A stretch of 21,366 bases of DNA from CAYGTS01 sp964352905 (GTDB taxonomy: Bacteria; Pseudomonadota; Gammaproteobacteria; JAHCLG01): the NCBI GenBank assembly GCA_964352905.1, contig CAYGTS010000031.1:1-21366 (forward strand). Reading direction: 5' to 3'. The notes below the pieces were generated by a model. That model saw only the letters and a list, made by a program, of their open reading frames with translations, was not told the origin of the DNA and did no database searches. Both the position numbers and the translations under genes were made by a program. Below, piece by piece: positions 1 through 7,609 of the stretch. Position 1 is the stretch's first letter. The number at the start of each line of letters is the position of its first letter.

Positions 1-52
1 AATGTGAGATTGCCCAAATATGGCTGTTCCTCGCTACACCGGGAATTGCTGG
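1..52. repeat. Family B repeat, right half (truncated by window edge)
   Basis: The first 52 bases match positions 14505-14556 at 48 of 52 positions. They are the right-hand half of the palindromic family B element seen whole at 14381-14555. The left half would lie before the window. A family C repeat follows directly at 54-88, so the two families abut here. Confidence 0.8.
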
Positions 53-53
53 C

Positions 54-88
54 CGTCATTGCGAGCACGAAGTGCGCGGCAATCCAGG
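54..88. repeat. Family C short palindromic repeat
   Basis: This 35-base unit begins CGTCATTGCGAGC and ends GGCAATCCAGG, with a small internal hairpin between. A near-identical unit lies at 2896-2930 and an inverted, diverged one at 3121-3151. From memory, similar short repeats are common between genes in several intracellular proteobacteria. No coding role is seen. It lies about 60 bases upstream of ubiD and may be part of its leader region. Confidence 0.75.
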
Positions 89-150
89 AATAGCATTCGG
101 TGTAATCTTAATTGCAATGCTAATGCTCGTAATAACGGTTTAAAATAAAT

Positions 151-1626
151 ATGAAATACCAAAGTTTAAAAGAATTTATTGCTATCTTGCGCGACCAGGG
201 TGATTTGAAAGAAATCGATCACCCTATTGATCCCAATCTTGAAATGACCGAAATTTGCCGGCGCACCTTACTACAAAATGGGCCGGCATTACTTTTTAAC
301 AATCCGGTTAATCACTCGATACCCGTTTTAGGCAATTTATTTGGTAGCGTTGATCGCATTGCTAAAGCATTAGGCCTTAGTTCAGTCGCACAATTACGCG
401 ATGTTGGCCAACTACTCGCAAGCCTTAAAGAACCAGAGCCGCCAGAGAGCTTTAAAGATGCCTTTCAAAAAATTCCGCTTTATAAGCAAATTTTGAATAT
501 GGCGCCCAAAAAAGTCAGCAAAGCAGTTTGCCAACAACTTGGTATGGAAGGATATGAAGTTGATCTTAGCCGTTTGCCCATTCAAACCTGCTGGCCAGAA
601 GATGCAGGCCCTTTGATCACTTGGGGTTTAGTCATTACCCAAGGACCACATAAAAAACGCCAGAACCTAGGCATTTATCGCCAACAGGTGATTGCCAAGA
701 ATAAAGTGATTATGCGGTGGCTCGCCCACCGTGGTGGCGCACTTGATTTTCAAGCTTGGTGTAAAGAGCATCCCGGTGAAAAATTTCCAATTAGCGTTGT
801 GATTGGCTGCGATCCGATTACCATTTTAGCCGCAGTAACACCAGTACCAGATTCATTATCCGAATACGCTTTTGCCGGTTTATTGCGCGGCAGTAAAACT
901 GAATTAGTCAAATGTCTTGGCAATGATTTATGGGTGCCTGCGCACAGTGAGTTTGTGTTAGAAGGGTATATTGATCCAAATGAAACAGCTATCGAAGGCC
1001 CGTTTGGCGATCACACGGGTTACTATAACGAGCAAGAACGTTTCCCCGTTTTTACGATTGATCGCATAACGCATCGTAAAGATCCCGTTTTCCACAGCAC
1101 TTATACGGGCCGCCCACCCGATGAACCAGCAATTTTGGGTGTTGCATTAAATGAAATTTTTATACCGCTGCTACAAAAACAATTTCCTGAAATTAGTGAT
1201 TTCTATTTACCGCCAGAAGGTTGTTCTTATCGCTTAGCAGTTGTCACTATGAAGAAACAATATCCCGGGCATGCTAAGCGCGTGATGTTTGGCATTTGGT
1301 CTTTTTTAAAACAATTCATGTATACTAAATTTATTATCGTTACCGATAATGATGTGGATGCACGCAACTGGCAAGATGTGATTTGGGCTATAACGACGCG
1401 CATGGATCCCCTTCGGGATTGTGTCATGGTTGATAACACACCGATTGATTATTTAGATTTTGCATCGCCGGTTTCAGGACTTGGATCAAAACTCGGTTTT
1501 GATGCCACGCATAAATGGCCAGGCGAAACCCAGCGCGAATGGGGCAGAGCGATTAGCATGGATCCGCAAATAATTAGAAAAATAGATAGTATTTGGAAAG
1601 AGTTAAATATACTTAGCGAAATATAG
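151..1626 (+). CDS. ubiD: UbiD, 4-hydroxy-3-polyprenylbenzoate decarboxylase
   Basis: This 491-residue protein is close to the usual length for UbiD and reads as a full-length homologue. It removes the carboxyl group from 4-hydroxy-3-polyprenylbenzoate in ubiquinone synthesis, using prenylated FMN made by UbiX plus a divalent metal. Visible family blocks are CWPEDAGPLITWG (147-159), RQNLGIYRQQ (170-179), the H193 region RWLAHRGGA (189-197), PVPDSLSEYAFAG (231-243), the acidic stretch ETAIEGPFGDHTGYY (278-292) and a C-terminal WPGETQREWG. The start has only a weak ribosome binding site but matches the family N-terminus (MKYQSL). It ends 2 nt before fre, an adjacency also found in E. coli. No UbiX gene is in the window. 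Confidence 0.97.
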   Translation: MKYQSLKEFIAILRDQGDLKEIDHPIDPNLEMTEICRRTLLQNGPALLFNNPVNHSIPVLGNLFGSVDRIAKALGLSSVAQLRDVGQLLASLKEPEPPESFKDAFQKIPLYKQILNMAPKKVSKAVCQQLGMEGYEVDLSRLPIQTCWPEDAGPLITWGLVITQGPHKKRQNLGIYRQQVIAKNKVIMRWLAHRGGALDFQAWCKEHPGEKFPISVVIGCDPITILAAVTPVPDSLSEYAFAGLLRGSKTELVKCLGNDLWVPAHSEFVLEGYIDPNETAIEGPFGDHTGYYNEQERFPVFTIDRITHRKDPVFHSTYTGRPPDEPAILGVALNEIFIPLLQKQFPEISDFYLPPEGCSYRLAVVTMKKQYPGHAKRVMFGIWSFLKQFMYTKFIIVTDNDVDARNWQDVIWAITTRMDPLRDCVMVDNTPIDYLDFASPVSGLGSKLGFDATHKWPGETQREWGRAISMDPQIIRKIDSIWKELNILSEI

Positions 1627-1628
1627 CA

Positions 1629-2318
1629 ATGACTAATTTACACCGTTATACCATCACGCAACTAACAAAATTCGCCAGTGATGTTTATCAAGTACAATTA
1701 ATACCAATTAATGAACCAATAAATTTTAAAGCAGGCCAATATATTAATCTGGTTTCGGCTAACGGCGAAATGCGTCCGTATTCGATTGCCAATGCACCCA
1801 ATAAAGAAAATAGGATTGAACTACACATCCGCTATAATGCTGATCTTGATTACATGCAACAATTGTTTCAACAGATTAAACCAGGTACAGAAATACAACT
1901 GCAAGGGGCGTTTGGCAATAATTTTTATAAAACACCTAAAGAAACACCGATTATTTTATTAGCTGGCGGCACTGGTTTTGCCCCCTGTAAAGCTATTATG
2001 GAACAAGCCATCATTGAAAAACACCAAGCACCGATTAGCTTGTATTGGGGCGTGCGCCAACAAACACAATTATACTTTGATGAAATCATTAAAAAAAATT
2101 TTCATTGCATTAGCTATCACCCGATGATGGTTCAACTGGATGACGAGCAAGCATTGTTGCTACAAGTAACGGCGCATCATCCGCAATTAACGGATTATCA
2201 TGCCTATGCTTTTGGTCCAATCGCAATGGCATTCAGCGCGCGCGATCATTTTATTCAACACGGTTTGCCTGCTAATGCGATGTTTTCAGATGCATTTGAT
2301 TGGCAGTTGGGTGGATAG
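1629..2318 (+). CDS. fre: NAD(P)H-flavin reductase Fre
   Basis: This 229-residue protein belongs to the ferredoxin-NADP reductase superfamily. An N-terminal flavin-binding barrel carries RPYSIAN (49-55), and the NAD(P)H-binding half carries LAGGTGFAPC (111-120), YWGVR and a C-terminal FSDAFDW. It transfers electrons from NAD(P)H to free flavins, so it can supply the reduced FMN that UbiX needs to make the UbiD cofactor. That role is inferred from the 2-nt spacing to ubiD and from the conserved ubiD-fre pairing. Length matches E. coli Fre (about 233). No iron-sulfur domain is fused to it. The gene behind it is decayed (2319-2670), so it is the last intact gene of this unit. Confidence 0.93.
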   Translation: MTNLHRYTITQLTKFASDVYQVQLIPINEPINFKAGQYINLVSANGEMRPYSIANAPNKENRIELHIRYNADLDYMQQLFQQIKPGTEIQLQGAFGNNFYKTPKETPIILLAGGTGFAPCKAIMEQAIIEKHQAPISLYWGVRQQTQLYFDEIIKKNFHCISYHPMMVQLDDEQALLLQVTAHHPQLTDYHAYAFGPIAMAFSARDHFIQHGLPANAMFSDAFDWQLGG

Positions 2319-2670
2319 TCCATTGGTTAAATGACGGCTTGCTCTTGAATTCAACTTTCTAATGCAACATATCAGTGATCAACAATGGCAAACTTGTTTA
2401 GTGACAGCTAAAATGTTTTTCATCGAAAAACCAGCCATTCACGAACGCACCTTATTTATTATTACAGCAATGTAGAGCTAAAAGATCGCTATCTTTCAGC
2501 TAAAGACAAGCCTGTTGATGTTAAATCAGATATTGATGCGTGGCTGGCAACACTTGAAATTGCTGGACAATCCTTAATGATATCTTCTCCTGAGAAGGTG
2601 TCACTGCCGTCTCGATTTAGGTAAAGGTAAACGTGTCATCGCAGGTGGTGGTCACTATAATAATAAATAG
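2319..2670 (+). pseudogene. Decayed coding remnant downstream of fre
   Basis: No intact reading frame exists here, but three short protein-like stretches follow one another in different frames, as expected of a gene with frameshifts. Frame one runs from ATG 2362 to TAG 2475 (37 residues, MQHISDQQWQTCLVTAKM...). A second frame continues through YSNVELKDRYLSAKDKPVDV and stops at 2624. A third reads CRLDLGKGKRVIAGGGHYN and stops at 2670. I do not recognise the protein. The last stop codon touches the inverted-repeat element that starts at 2670, so insertion there may have accompanied the decay. Chance open frames are the alternative. Confidence 0.4.
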
Positions 2671-2803
2671 TATCTATTCAGAAAATTTGAAGATGAATTG
2701 TAACTATTCACCCTGTAGATGGGAACGCCCATATTTTCGCCGTTTTTATCACCAAATCTGAACGTTCTCGGTAAATTCACCTTCAAATTTGCTGAATAGA
2801 TAC
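2670..2803. repeat. Family A element with 23-bp terminal inverted repeats
   Basis: The ends 2670-2692 and 2781-2803 are inverted repeats matching at 22 of 23 positions, outermost bases GTATCTATTC and GAATAGATAC. The 134-base element encodes nothing evident. Inside it are the modules that recur in this window: 2699-2727 is identical to 21311-21339 (29 of 29), the right part recurs at 7563-7608, and the middle recurs on the opposite strand at 16104-16145. It looks like a small non-autonomous mobile element or a dispersed palindromic repeat. No clear target-site duplication could be assigned. Confidence 0.75.
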
Positions 2804-2895
2804 GATGAATTTAAATGTGAATTTACCAATCTACACGAAATTTTCAACTAATGACTGAATAATCATAAAGTTTCGTCATAGCAAACTTCATTTTC

Positions 2896-3151
2896 CGTCA
2901 TTGCGAGCGCGAAGCGCGTGGCAATCCAGGGAGAGGATCTTTGATCTAGTAAGCCTCGCAGACTTTGCTAATCCGAAGATCCTTTCCCTAAGGTGACACA
3001 GTTCTGTGAGCACTACCACCTGAACTATAGAGAAATATTTCATTCTGAATTTGAGTGCAAGCTATCGATTCCACTGCATTTACAAACATTATCCTTATTT
3101 CACGCTCACTGCCACTAACTCCTGGATTGCTTCACTTCGTTCGCAACGACG
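2896..3151. repeat. Family C repeat pair in inverted orientation
   Basis: Unit 2896-2930 (CGTCATTGCGAGC to GGCAATCCAGG) faces a diverged inverted unit at 3121-3151 (CCTGGATTGC to GCAACGACG). Next to the first unit, 2929-2941 (GGGAGAGGATCTT) can pair with 2977-2989 (AAGATCCTTTCCC) with one mismatch. The other interior sequence has no gene I can support. The whole 256-base block may be one element with family C ends, or two independent insertions. From 3152 to 3349 I see only a 13-codon frame on the minus strand at 3270-3311 with a strong ribosome binding site. Confidence 0.6.
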
Positions 3152-3349
3152 AAGATCCTGTCTTATACATAGCTTCTCCAATATATAAATAAAAAATCCT
3201 ATTGTGTCACTTTACACATTATAATTTCGTGATGACCCCGCAGATCCAGGCTATACAGATTAATCAAATTTACTGAACAGTCACAAGTATTTTTTCAATT
3301 TTTTGCACCACTTTTTACCTCCTTAGATCAGCAGCAGCTCAGTTGAGAA

Positions 3350-4531
3350 CTAGCCCTCTATCAACTGCAAGCCTAACCGATAATTATTATAAGCTAGCGT
3401 TTTTTCATTGAGTTGATCCAACAAATCCGCTAATTCACGATAAGCAATCGCACGCGGCTGATAACGAACGCTATCTTCAAAATAACTGCGTGCTTTCCCC
3501 CACAGCTGACAACGTTTAGCAATTCTGCCTAAACACAACAGCAGTTCGGCATCATGTTGCTGTTGTTTAAGCCAATTTTCTGCCAACGCTAATTGCCTAT
3601 CCGGCGCATCACTGTTGATCAAACCGTATAATCTGACTAACCTATCATCCCAGATTTTTTTCAAAGTGGTTTGCAATAACGTTTCTGCCACTTGATCTTG
3701 GTGAAAGCTTAATAAGCAATCAACATAGTGTGTAACAAGATCGGGATCGTTGTGTAGTCTTTTAGGCAATTGTTGCCAAAGCGTTTGCACTCTTACTTGC
3801 GTAGATTCTTTTTTAGCTTCGGTTAATAATATTTGATAGGCTTGACTTTCTAACTGATCAAGCTCCAACACTTTACCAACTTTATTTTTCCTTAATTCAG
3901 GTAAAATATCCAATAAGCCTTGCCATTCGTTTAATTCAATATAGATTTTTTTTAATAATTTCAAAACATACGTATGCTGTGGCACTATTTCATGTAAGTG
4001 CGATAGCGTTGCTAATGCTTGTTCAAATTGTTGGTGACTCATTTGCAATTCAGCTTGAGTTAAACTTACAGCCACTTCCGCATTATTTGCAACAAGATGT
4101 GCCTGGCGCAAATAATCATCACGGCGCTGATAAGCGCCCTGTTCATGTGCAGCGCGTGCGGCTGCTAAATAGTTAATAACCGGGGTATCACTGGCTTTGG
4201 CAGAATTAATTAAACAGTGTTCAGCATTTTTCCAATTACCTTCAGTGAGCTCGATTAAGCCACGATTAATATTACGCCGCGTTTTACGCTTCTTTCGGTT
4301 ATTCATCCAACGTTGAAATTTGTAACTGACTAGATTAGAACCATGCAATAATTTATAAACAACGTAGATTATAAATAATACAATGATCAATAAAATAATC
4401 GCCGTCATCACCGTCATGCTATAAATTTTTCCGTGCATAGCAATCATAACGCGGCCAGGATCGTGGCCAAACTGTAAACCAAGCCACACCGCAATCAGCA
4501 GAACTAAAATGCTAATGATTAATTTTTTCAT
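3350..4531 (-). CDS. hemY: HemY-type membrane TPR protein
   Basis: This 393-residue protein has two N-terminal membrane segments (about residues 4-20 and 39-61) and a long helical tetratricopeptide-like region in the periplasm or cytoplasm. That is the layout of gammaproteobacterial HemY, which is linked to late tetrapyrrole synthesis. It is unrelated to the protoporphyrinogen oxidase also called HemY in Bacillus. Its biochemical role is not settled; it is thought to interact with other heme enzymes. The ATG overlaps the end of hemX by 4 nt, implying translational coupling. It is the last gene of the hem run, and no clear intrinsic terminator follows. Confidence 0.88.
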   Translation of the reverse strand: MKKLIISILVLLIAVWLGLQFGHDPGRVMIAMHGKIYSMTVMTAIILLIIVLFIIYVVYKLLHGSNLVSYKFQRWMNNRKKRKTRRNINRGLIELTEGNWKNAEHCLINSAKASDTPVINYLAAARAAHEQGAYQRRDDYLRQAHLVANNAEVAVSLTQAELQMSHQQFEQALATLSHLHEIVPQHTYVLKLLKKIYIELNEWQGLLDILPELRKNKVGKVLELDQLESQAYQILLTEAKKESTQVRVQTLWQQLPKRLHNDPDLVTHYVDCLLSFHQDQVAETLLQTTLKKIWDDRLVRLYGLINSDAPDRQLALAENWLKQQQHDAELLLCLGRIAKRCQLWGKARSYFEDSVRYQPRAIAYRELADLLDQLNEKTLAYNNYRLGLQLIEG

Positions 4532-5580
4532 GTAGCTGCTCCTGTGTGAGCTTGTTTATCCTTTAAGGATTTTTTTAATATCGTTAATGCATTTGAAATA
4601 TCCGGTAAACTTGGGCTAATGTTGATCGCTTGTAATTCGGCAAGCGTGTTTAAAAAAGCTTTAGCATTGGCTGATTGTACATTATAAAAACGCGCTAACC
4701 ATGTTTGAATACGCGTTAAATTAGCACGATATAAATCTGGCTTTCTTTGCAACAACGCCCACTGCGCTTGTTGCAACATTAATTGAATATTTTGTGATAA
4801 ATACGATTTTTGCTCCGCTGAAAGAATGGGTTTTAATTGCCCATCGTAGCGTTGCACAACCACAATATTTTTTAAAGCATGTAAAGATTGTTGTAACTTA
4901 GTCTTCCAATTTTGATTTAGGGATTGGGTAACGCTTGTTGCTGGTGTGGTTAATGCTTCGGGTAACATTAAGGGTAGGTTATCAACTTGATTAGCTAATG
5001 CATCCATTTTTAATATGATGGCGGTATCATCCACATTAGGCACAGCTTGTAGTTTTGTAATATCTTGCGCTAACACACGCCTTACATTAATAAAAGCAGG
5101 ATCGTTCAGTTGAGCTAAGTTTTGGTCAGCCGCTTGCAACATTTTTAATGCGACGAGCGGGCGCTGCACTAGATTAATATTATAATTGGCCAAACGGATT
5201 AAATATTCTGTTTCGGCTAAAACCCAAGCATTTTCATCGCGATTTTTAAATAGATCATTTTGCTTATTTTGTAACGCATTAATCTGTGCATTCAGCGTTG
5301 ATTTAACATCCATGATATGAGTATCTTGATTTTTAACTAACTGGTTTAAGTTATTGAGTTGCTGCTTTAATTCAAACTGCATAGTATTGCGCGCTTGCAA
5401 ATTAGTTGCGGTGGAGTGAGCATCAAAATAGATTTTAAAGCAAAATGCTAGTGTCACTATTGCCAAGATAATAGCCGCTATACTAAATAGGTTGGCAAGA
5501 TTTTTTTTAACACTGCTTTCTGCTGAATGATCTTCATTCTCTGTTGCATCGTGCTGTTCAGTTATATTATTTTCGCTCAT
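4528..5580 (-). CDS. hemX: HemX-type membrane protein (uroporphyrinogen-III C-methyltransferase-like)
   Basis: This 350-residue protein has an acidic N-terminus, a single membrane segment at about 30-51 (LFSIAAIILAIVTLAFCFKI), then a glutamine-rich coiled coil (about 58-100) and a helical domain containing NENAWVL-like sequence typical of the HemX family (DENAWVLAETEYLIRLAN). Databases often label the family as a uroporphyrinogen-III methyltransferase, but the SAM-dependent methylase fold is not visible here, so that label should not be taken as its function. It overlaps hemD by 14 nt upstream and hemY by 4 nt downstream, fixing it in the hem operon. Confidence 0.88.
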   Translation of the reverse strand: MSENNITEQHDATENEDHSAESSVKKNLANLFSIAAIILAIVTLAFCFKIYFDAHSTATNLQARNTMQFELKQQLNNLNQLVKNQDTHIMDVKSTLNAQINALQNKQNDLFKNRDENAWVLAETEYLIRLANYNINLVQRPLVALKMLQAADQNLAQLNDPAFINVRRVLAQDITKLQAVPNVDDTAIILKMDALANQVDNLPLMLPEALTTPATSVTQSLNQNWKTKLQQSLHALKNIVVVQRYDGQLKPILSAEQKSYLSQNIQLMLQQAQWALLQRKPDLYRANLTRIQTWLARFYNVQSANAKAFLNTLAELQAINISPSLPDISNALTILKKSLKDKQAHTGAAT

Positions 5581-6343
5581 TAAAAATCTCTCTCTTATTC
5601 ATCAATGCTTGCAAAATTGCTTCATCATCAGCATTTTCAGCAACGATGATTTTTTTAATCTGATAATCCATGCCTAACTTTAGCATAGCTTCACTCACAA
5701 CCACTAGCGGTGTTGCTTGAATTTTTGGCCAAATCTCATTGAGTAATTGTTTTAAATTCATTAAACCATGCTTGCTGGTGCACACAATAGCATCGATGGC
5801 ATTCTCCTTAAATGCAGCCATTACAGCCGTATTTTCAAGCTTGGGAAGGCTGCGGCGATAAACACAAAGTTCATCAACCTGAGCGCCACGTTCAACTAGT
5901 ATCTTTTTTAAAGTAGGCTTGGGATCTTCCCCACAAATGATGGCTATTTTTTGCTGGGCAACCGCGTGTAATTCGGGCAGGGCCAATAAGTGCTCACTAC
6001 TAAAACGCGATTGTGGGTAAATAACCGTATTAAAACCATATTCTTTTAATAATGCTGCCGTGGCTTTACCGACTGCAGCAATTTGCGTATTTCTTTTAAT
6101 TTTTTCACGAATGATTGGCATTGCAAAATCAACGGCATTTTGACTAATGAAAATAAGCCAATCGTAGGCAGCAATGTTCTGTAAATTTTTTGTATTTTCA
6201 GTCGTCACCAACGCTTGTATTTCAAGTGTTGGTAAACAATATACTTGTCCTTGGGCTTTTGTAATAGCACGATTTAGTTTTTCAGCCTGCTTGGCTGGTC
6301 GTGTGTTTAAAATGGAAAGGTTTTTTAAATTCAGATCAGTCAT
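5567..6343 (-). CDS. hemD: Uroporphyrinogen-III synthase HemD
   Basis: This 258-residue protein closes and inverts ring D of hydroxymethylbilane to give uroporphyrinogen III, the step after HemC. The sequence opens with SILNTRPAKQAEKLN, contains WLIFISQNAVDFA, AAVGKATAALL, IICGEDPKP and IVCTSKHGLMNL, all characteristic of this otherwise poorly conserved family. I chose ATG 6343 as the start: it overlaps the hemC stop by 8 nt and gives the usual length. An upstream in-frame start at 6430 would add 29 residues that lie entirely inside hemC and do not look like HemD. The gene overlaps hemX by 14 nt. Confidence 0.92.
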   Translation of the reverse strand: MTDLNLKNLSILNTRPAKQAEKLNRAITKAQGQVYCLPTLEIQALVTTENTKNLQNIAAYDWLIFISQNAVDFAMPIIREKIKRNTQIAAVGKATAALLKEYGFNTVIYPQSRFSSEHLLALPELHAVAQQKIAIICGEDPKPTLKKILVERGAQVDELCVYRRSLPKLENTAVMAAFKENAIDAIVCTSKHGLMNLKQLLNEIWPKIQATPLVVVSEAMLKLGMDYQIKKIIVAENADDEAILQALMNKREIFNERK

Positions 6344-7262
6344 TGTTTGAATATATTTCCTGTAGAATAGCCGCAGCGCCTTGTGCCAAAAGATCCTTGG
6401 CACATTGCTCAGCCATTTGTGTAGGATCATTACCTATTGCATTTGCTCTTAGTAGAATGGAACCATCGGGTTTACCCACTAAGGCACGTAATTTAAATTG
6501 CGTTTCAAATTCACAATATACCGCGAGTGGTACTTGGCAACCACCATTTAAAATCGCATTAACTTTACGCTCCGCGGTGATGCACCTTTCCGTGATGTGA
6601 TCGTTTAAGGCAGAAACAAGCTGCTTTGTCAGATCATCATCTTGCCGTGATTCAATCGCCAAGACCGCCTGCCCCACAGCTGGCAAGAGTGTTGTTAACG
6701 CGATTTTTTCCTTGATATATTGGGTGAGGTTTAAACGTTGCAAGCCTGCTACGGCTAAAATAATGGCATCAAAATCGCCAGCGACTAATCTTTTTAAACG
6801 TGTATTAACGTTTCCTCGCAAATTAACCAATTTAAATTTTTTATTTAATGCTTGTAATTGACATTGGCGACGTAAACTCGATGTGCCAATAATCGCACCT
6901 TCAGGCAAATCTGAAAGCGTTGCATATTTTTCCGAAACAAACGCATCATGCGGTTCAGCACGTTTTAAAAAAGCTGAAAGTGTTAAACCTACAGGCAATG
7001 TGACCGGCATATCCTTAAGAGAGTGCACGGCCAAGTCGGCTTCATGATTCAGTAATGCTTTTTCTAATTCCTTGGTAAATAAACCTTTACCTCCAATCTT
7101 TGCCAAAGGTGAATCAAGCATTTGATCACCCTGCGTTGTCATTGCAATTAATTCTATTTTTAAATCAGGTTTTATTTTTAACAGCTGTGCTTTGACTAAA
7201 TTTGTTTGAGCAAGTGCCAAAGGGCTCTTACGCGTAGCAATACGAAGTATCTTATTTTTCAT
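6336..7262 (-). CDS. hemC: Porphobilinogen deaminase (hydroxymethylbilane synthase) HemC
   Basis: This 308-residue cytoplasmic enzyme joins four porphobilinogen units into hydroxymethylbilane. The N-terminus IRIATRKSPLALAQ-type sequence (6-19), GGKGLFTKELE (57-67), HSLKDMP (80-86) with catalytic Asp84, TSSLRRQCQL (127-136), NLRGNVNTRL (147-156), and GGCQVPLA (240-247) with Cys242 are all present. Cys242 carries the dipyrromethane cofactor, and both residue numbers equal those of the E. coli enzyme. The ATG overlaps the end of the upstream small gene by 11 nt, so translation is probably coupled. HemD is encoded immediately downstream, giving the two successive steps in one unit. Confidence 0.98.
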   Translation of the reverse strand: MKNKILRIATRKSPLALAQTNLVKAQLLKIKPDLKIELIAMTTQGDQMLDSPLAKIGGKGLFTKELEKALLNHEADLAVHSLKDMPVTLPVGLTLSAFLKRAEPHDAFVSEKYATLSDLPEGAIIGTSSLRRQCQLQALNKKFKLVNLRGNVNTRLKRLVAGDFDAIILAVAGLQRLNLTQYIKEKIALTTLLPAVGQAVLAIESRQDDDLTKQLVSALNDHITERCITAERKVNAILNGGCQVPLAVYCEFETQFKLRALVGKPDGSILLRANAIGNDPTQMAEQCAKDLLAQGAAAILQEIYSNND

Positions 7263-7512
7263 CTTTTTTAGTTTGCTCTTGGCTACTCTGTAAAATAGTT
7301 TTCCAAAACTGTTCTTGCAATGCCGTTAAAGATTGTAAATGTTGTGGCAAATAGGGTTTCAATAACGTTGCAGCATCAAAGCCTTCTAAATTTTGTGCCA
7401 TTTTTTCACGGACTTTTCCTAGCATTTCTTTTTGTAGTTCACTTACATCAGGCAAGCCGATAAAGCGGCGTAATTCTTCAGGTGTCATATCAATTTCCAT
7501 TTTTACTTTCAT
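7252..7512 (-). CDS. Small DUF6489-like protein heading the hem operon
   Basis: This 86-residue protein has the pattern MKVKMEIDMTPEELRRFIGL followed by PDVSELQ and a long amphipathic helix, ending in a charged tail. It recalls small proteins grouped as DUF6489 in proteobacteria, a match made from memory and not tested. No membrane segment or catalytic motif is visible. A clear ribosome binding site (AGGAG) precedes ATG 7512. Its stop overlaps the hemC start by 11 nt, so it is the first gene of the hem run. A role in tetrapyrrole synthesis or regulation is possible from position only. Confidence 0.72.
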   Translation of the reverse strand: MKVKMEIDMTPEELRRFIGLPDVSELQKEMLGKVREKMAQNLEGFDAATLLKPYLPQHLQSLTALQEQFWKTILQSSQEQTKKDEK

Positions 7513-7547
7513 AGTTTTCTCCTATATTCATTAATTACTTTGCAGCA

Positions 7548-7608
7548 ATTCACCACGTAGATCGGAACGTTCTCGGTAAATTCACCTTCAATTTTACTGA
7601 ATAGTTAT
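7548..7608. repeat. Family A repeat, short form
   Basis: The sequence matches both ends of the core of the 2670-2803 element but lacks a 37-base interior segment (2728-2764 there). The missing block in the longer copy is bounded by two GAACG direct repeats, and the short copy keeps just one. It lies between the amt stop (7610) and the start of the hem run (7512), so transcripts from the amt unit would cross it. Confidence 0.7.
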
Positions 7609-7609
7609 A

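Noticed and set aside
4528..5580. HemX as an active uroporphyrinogen-III methyltransferase
   Set aside because: No SAM-binding methylase motifs are seen; the label is an inherited annotation.
6344..6430. 29-residue N-terminal extension of HemD
   Set aside because: It lies wholly inside hemC; ATG 6343 gives normal length and operon overlap.
6301..6600. 99-codon plus-strand frame over hemC/hemD
   Set aside because: Shadow of the hem genes with no ribosome binding site or protein features.
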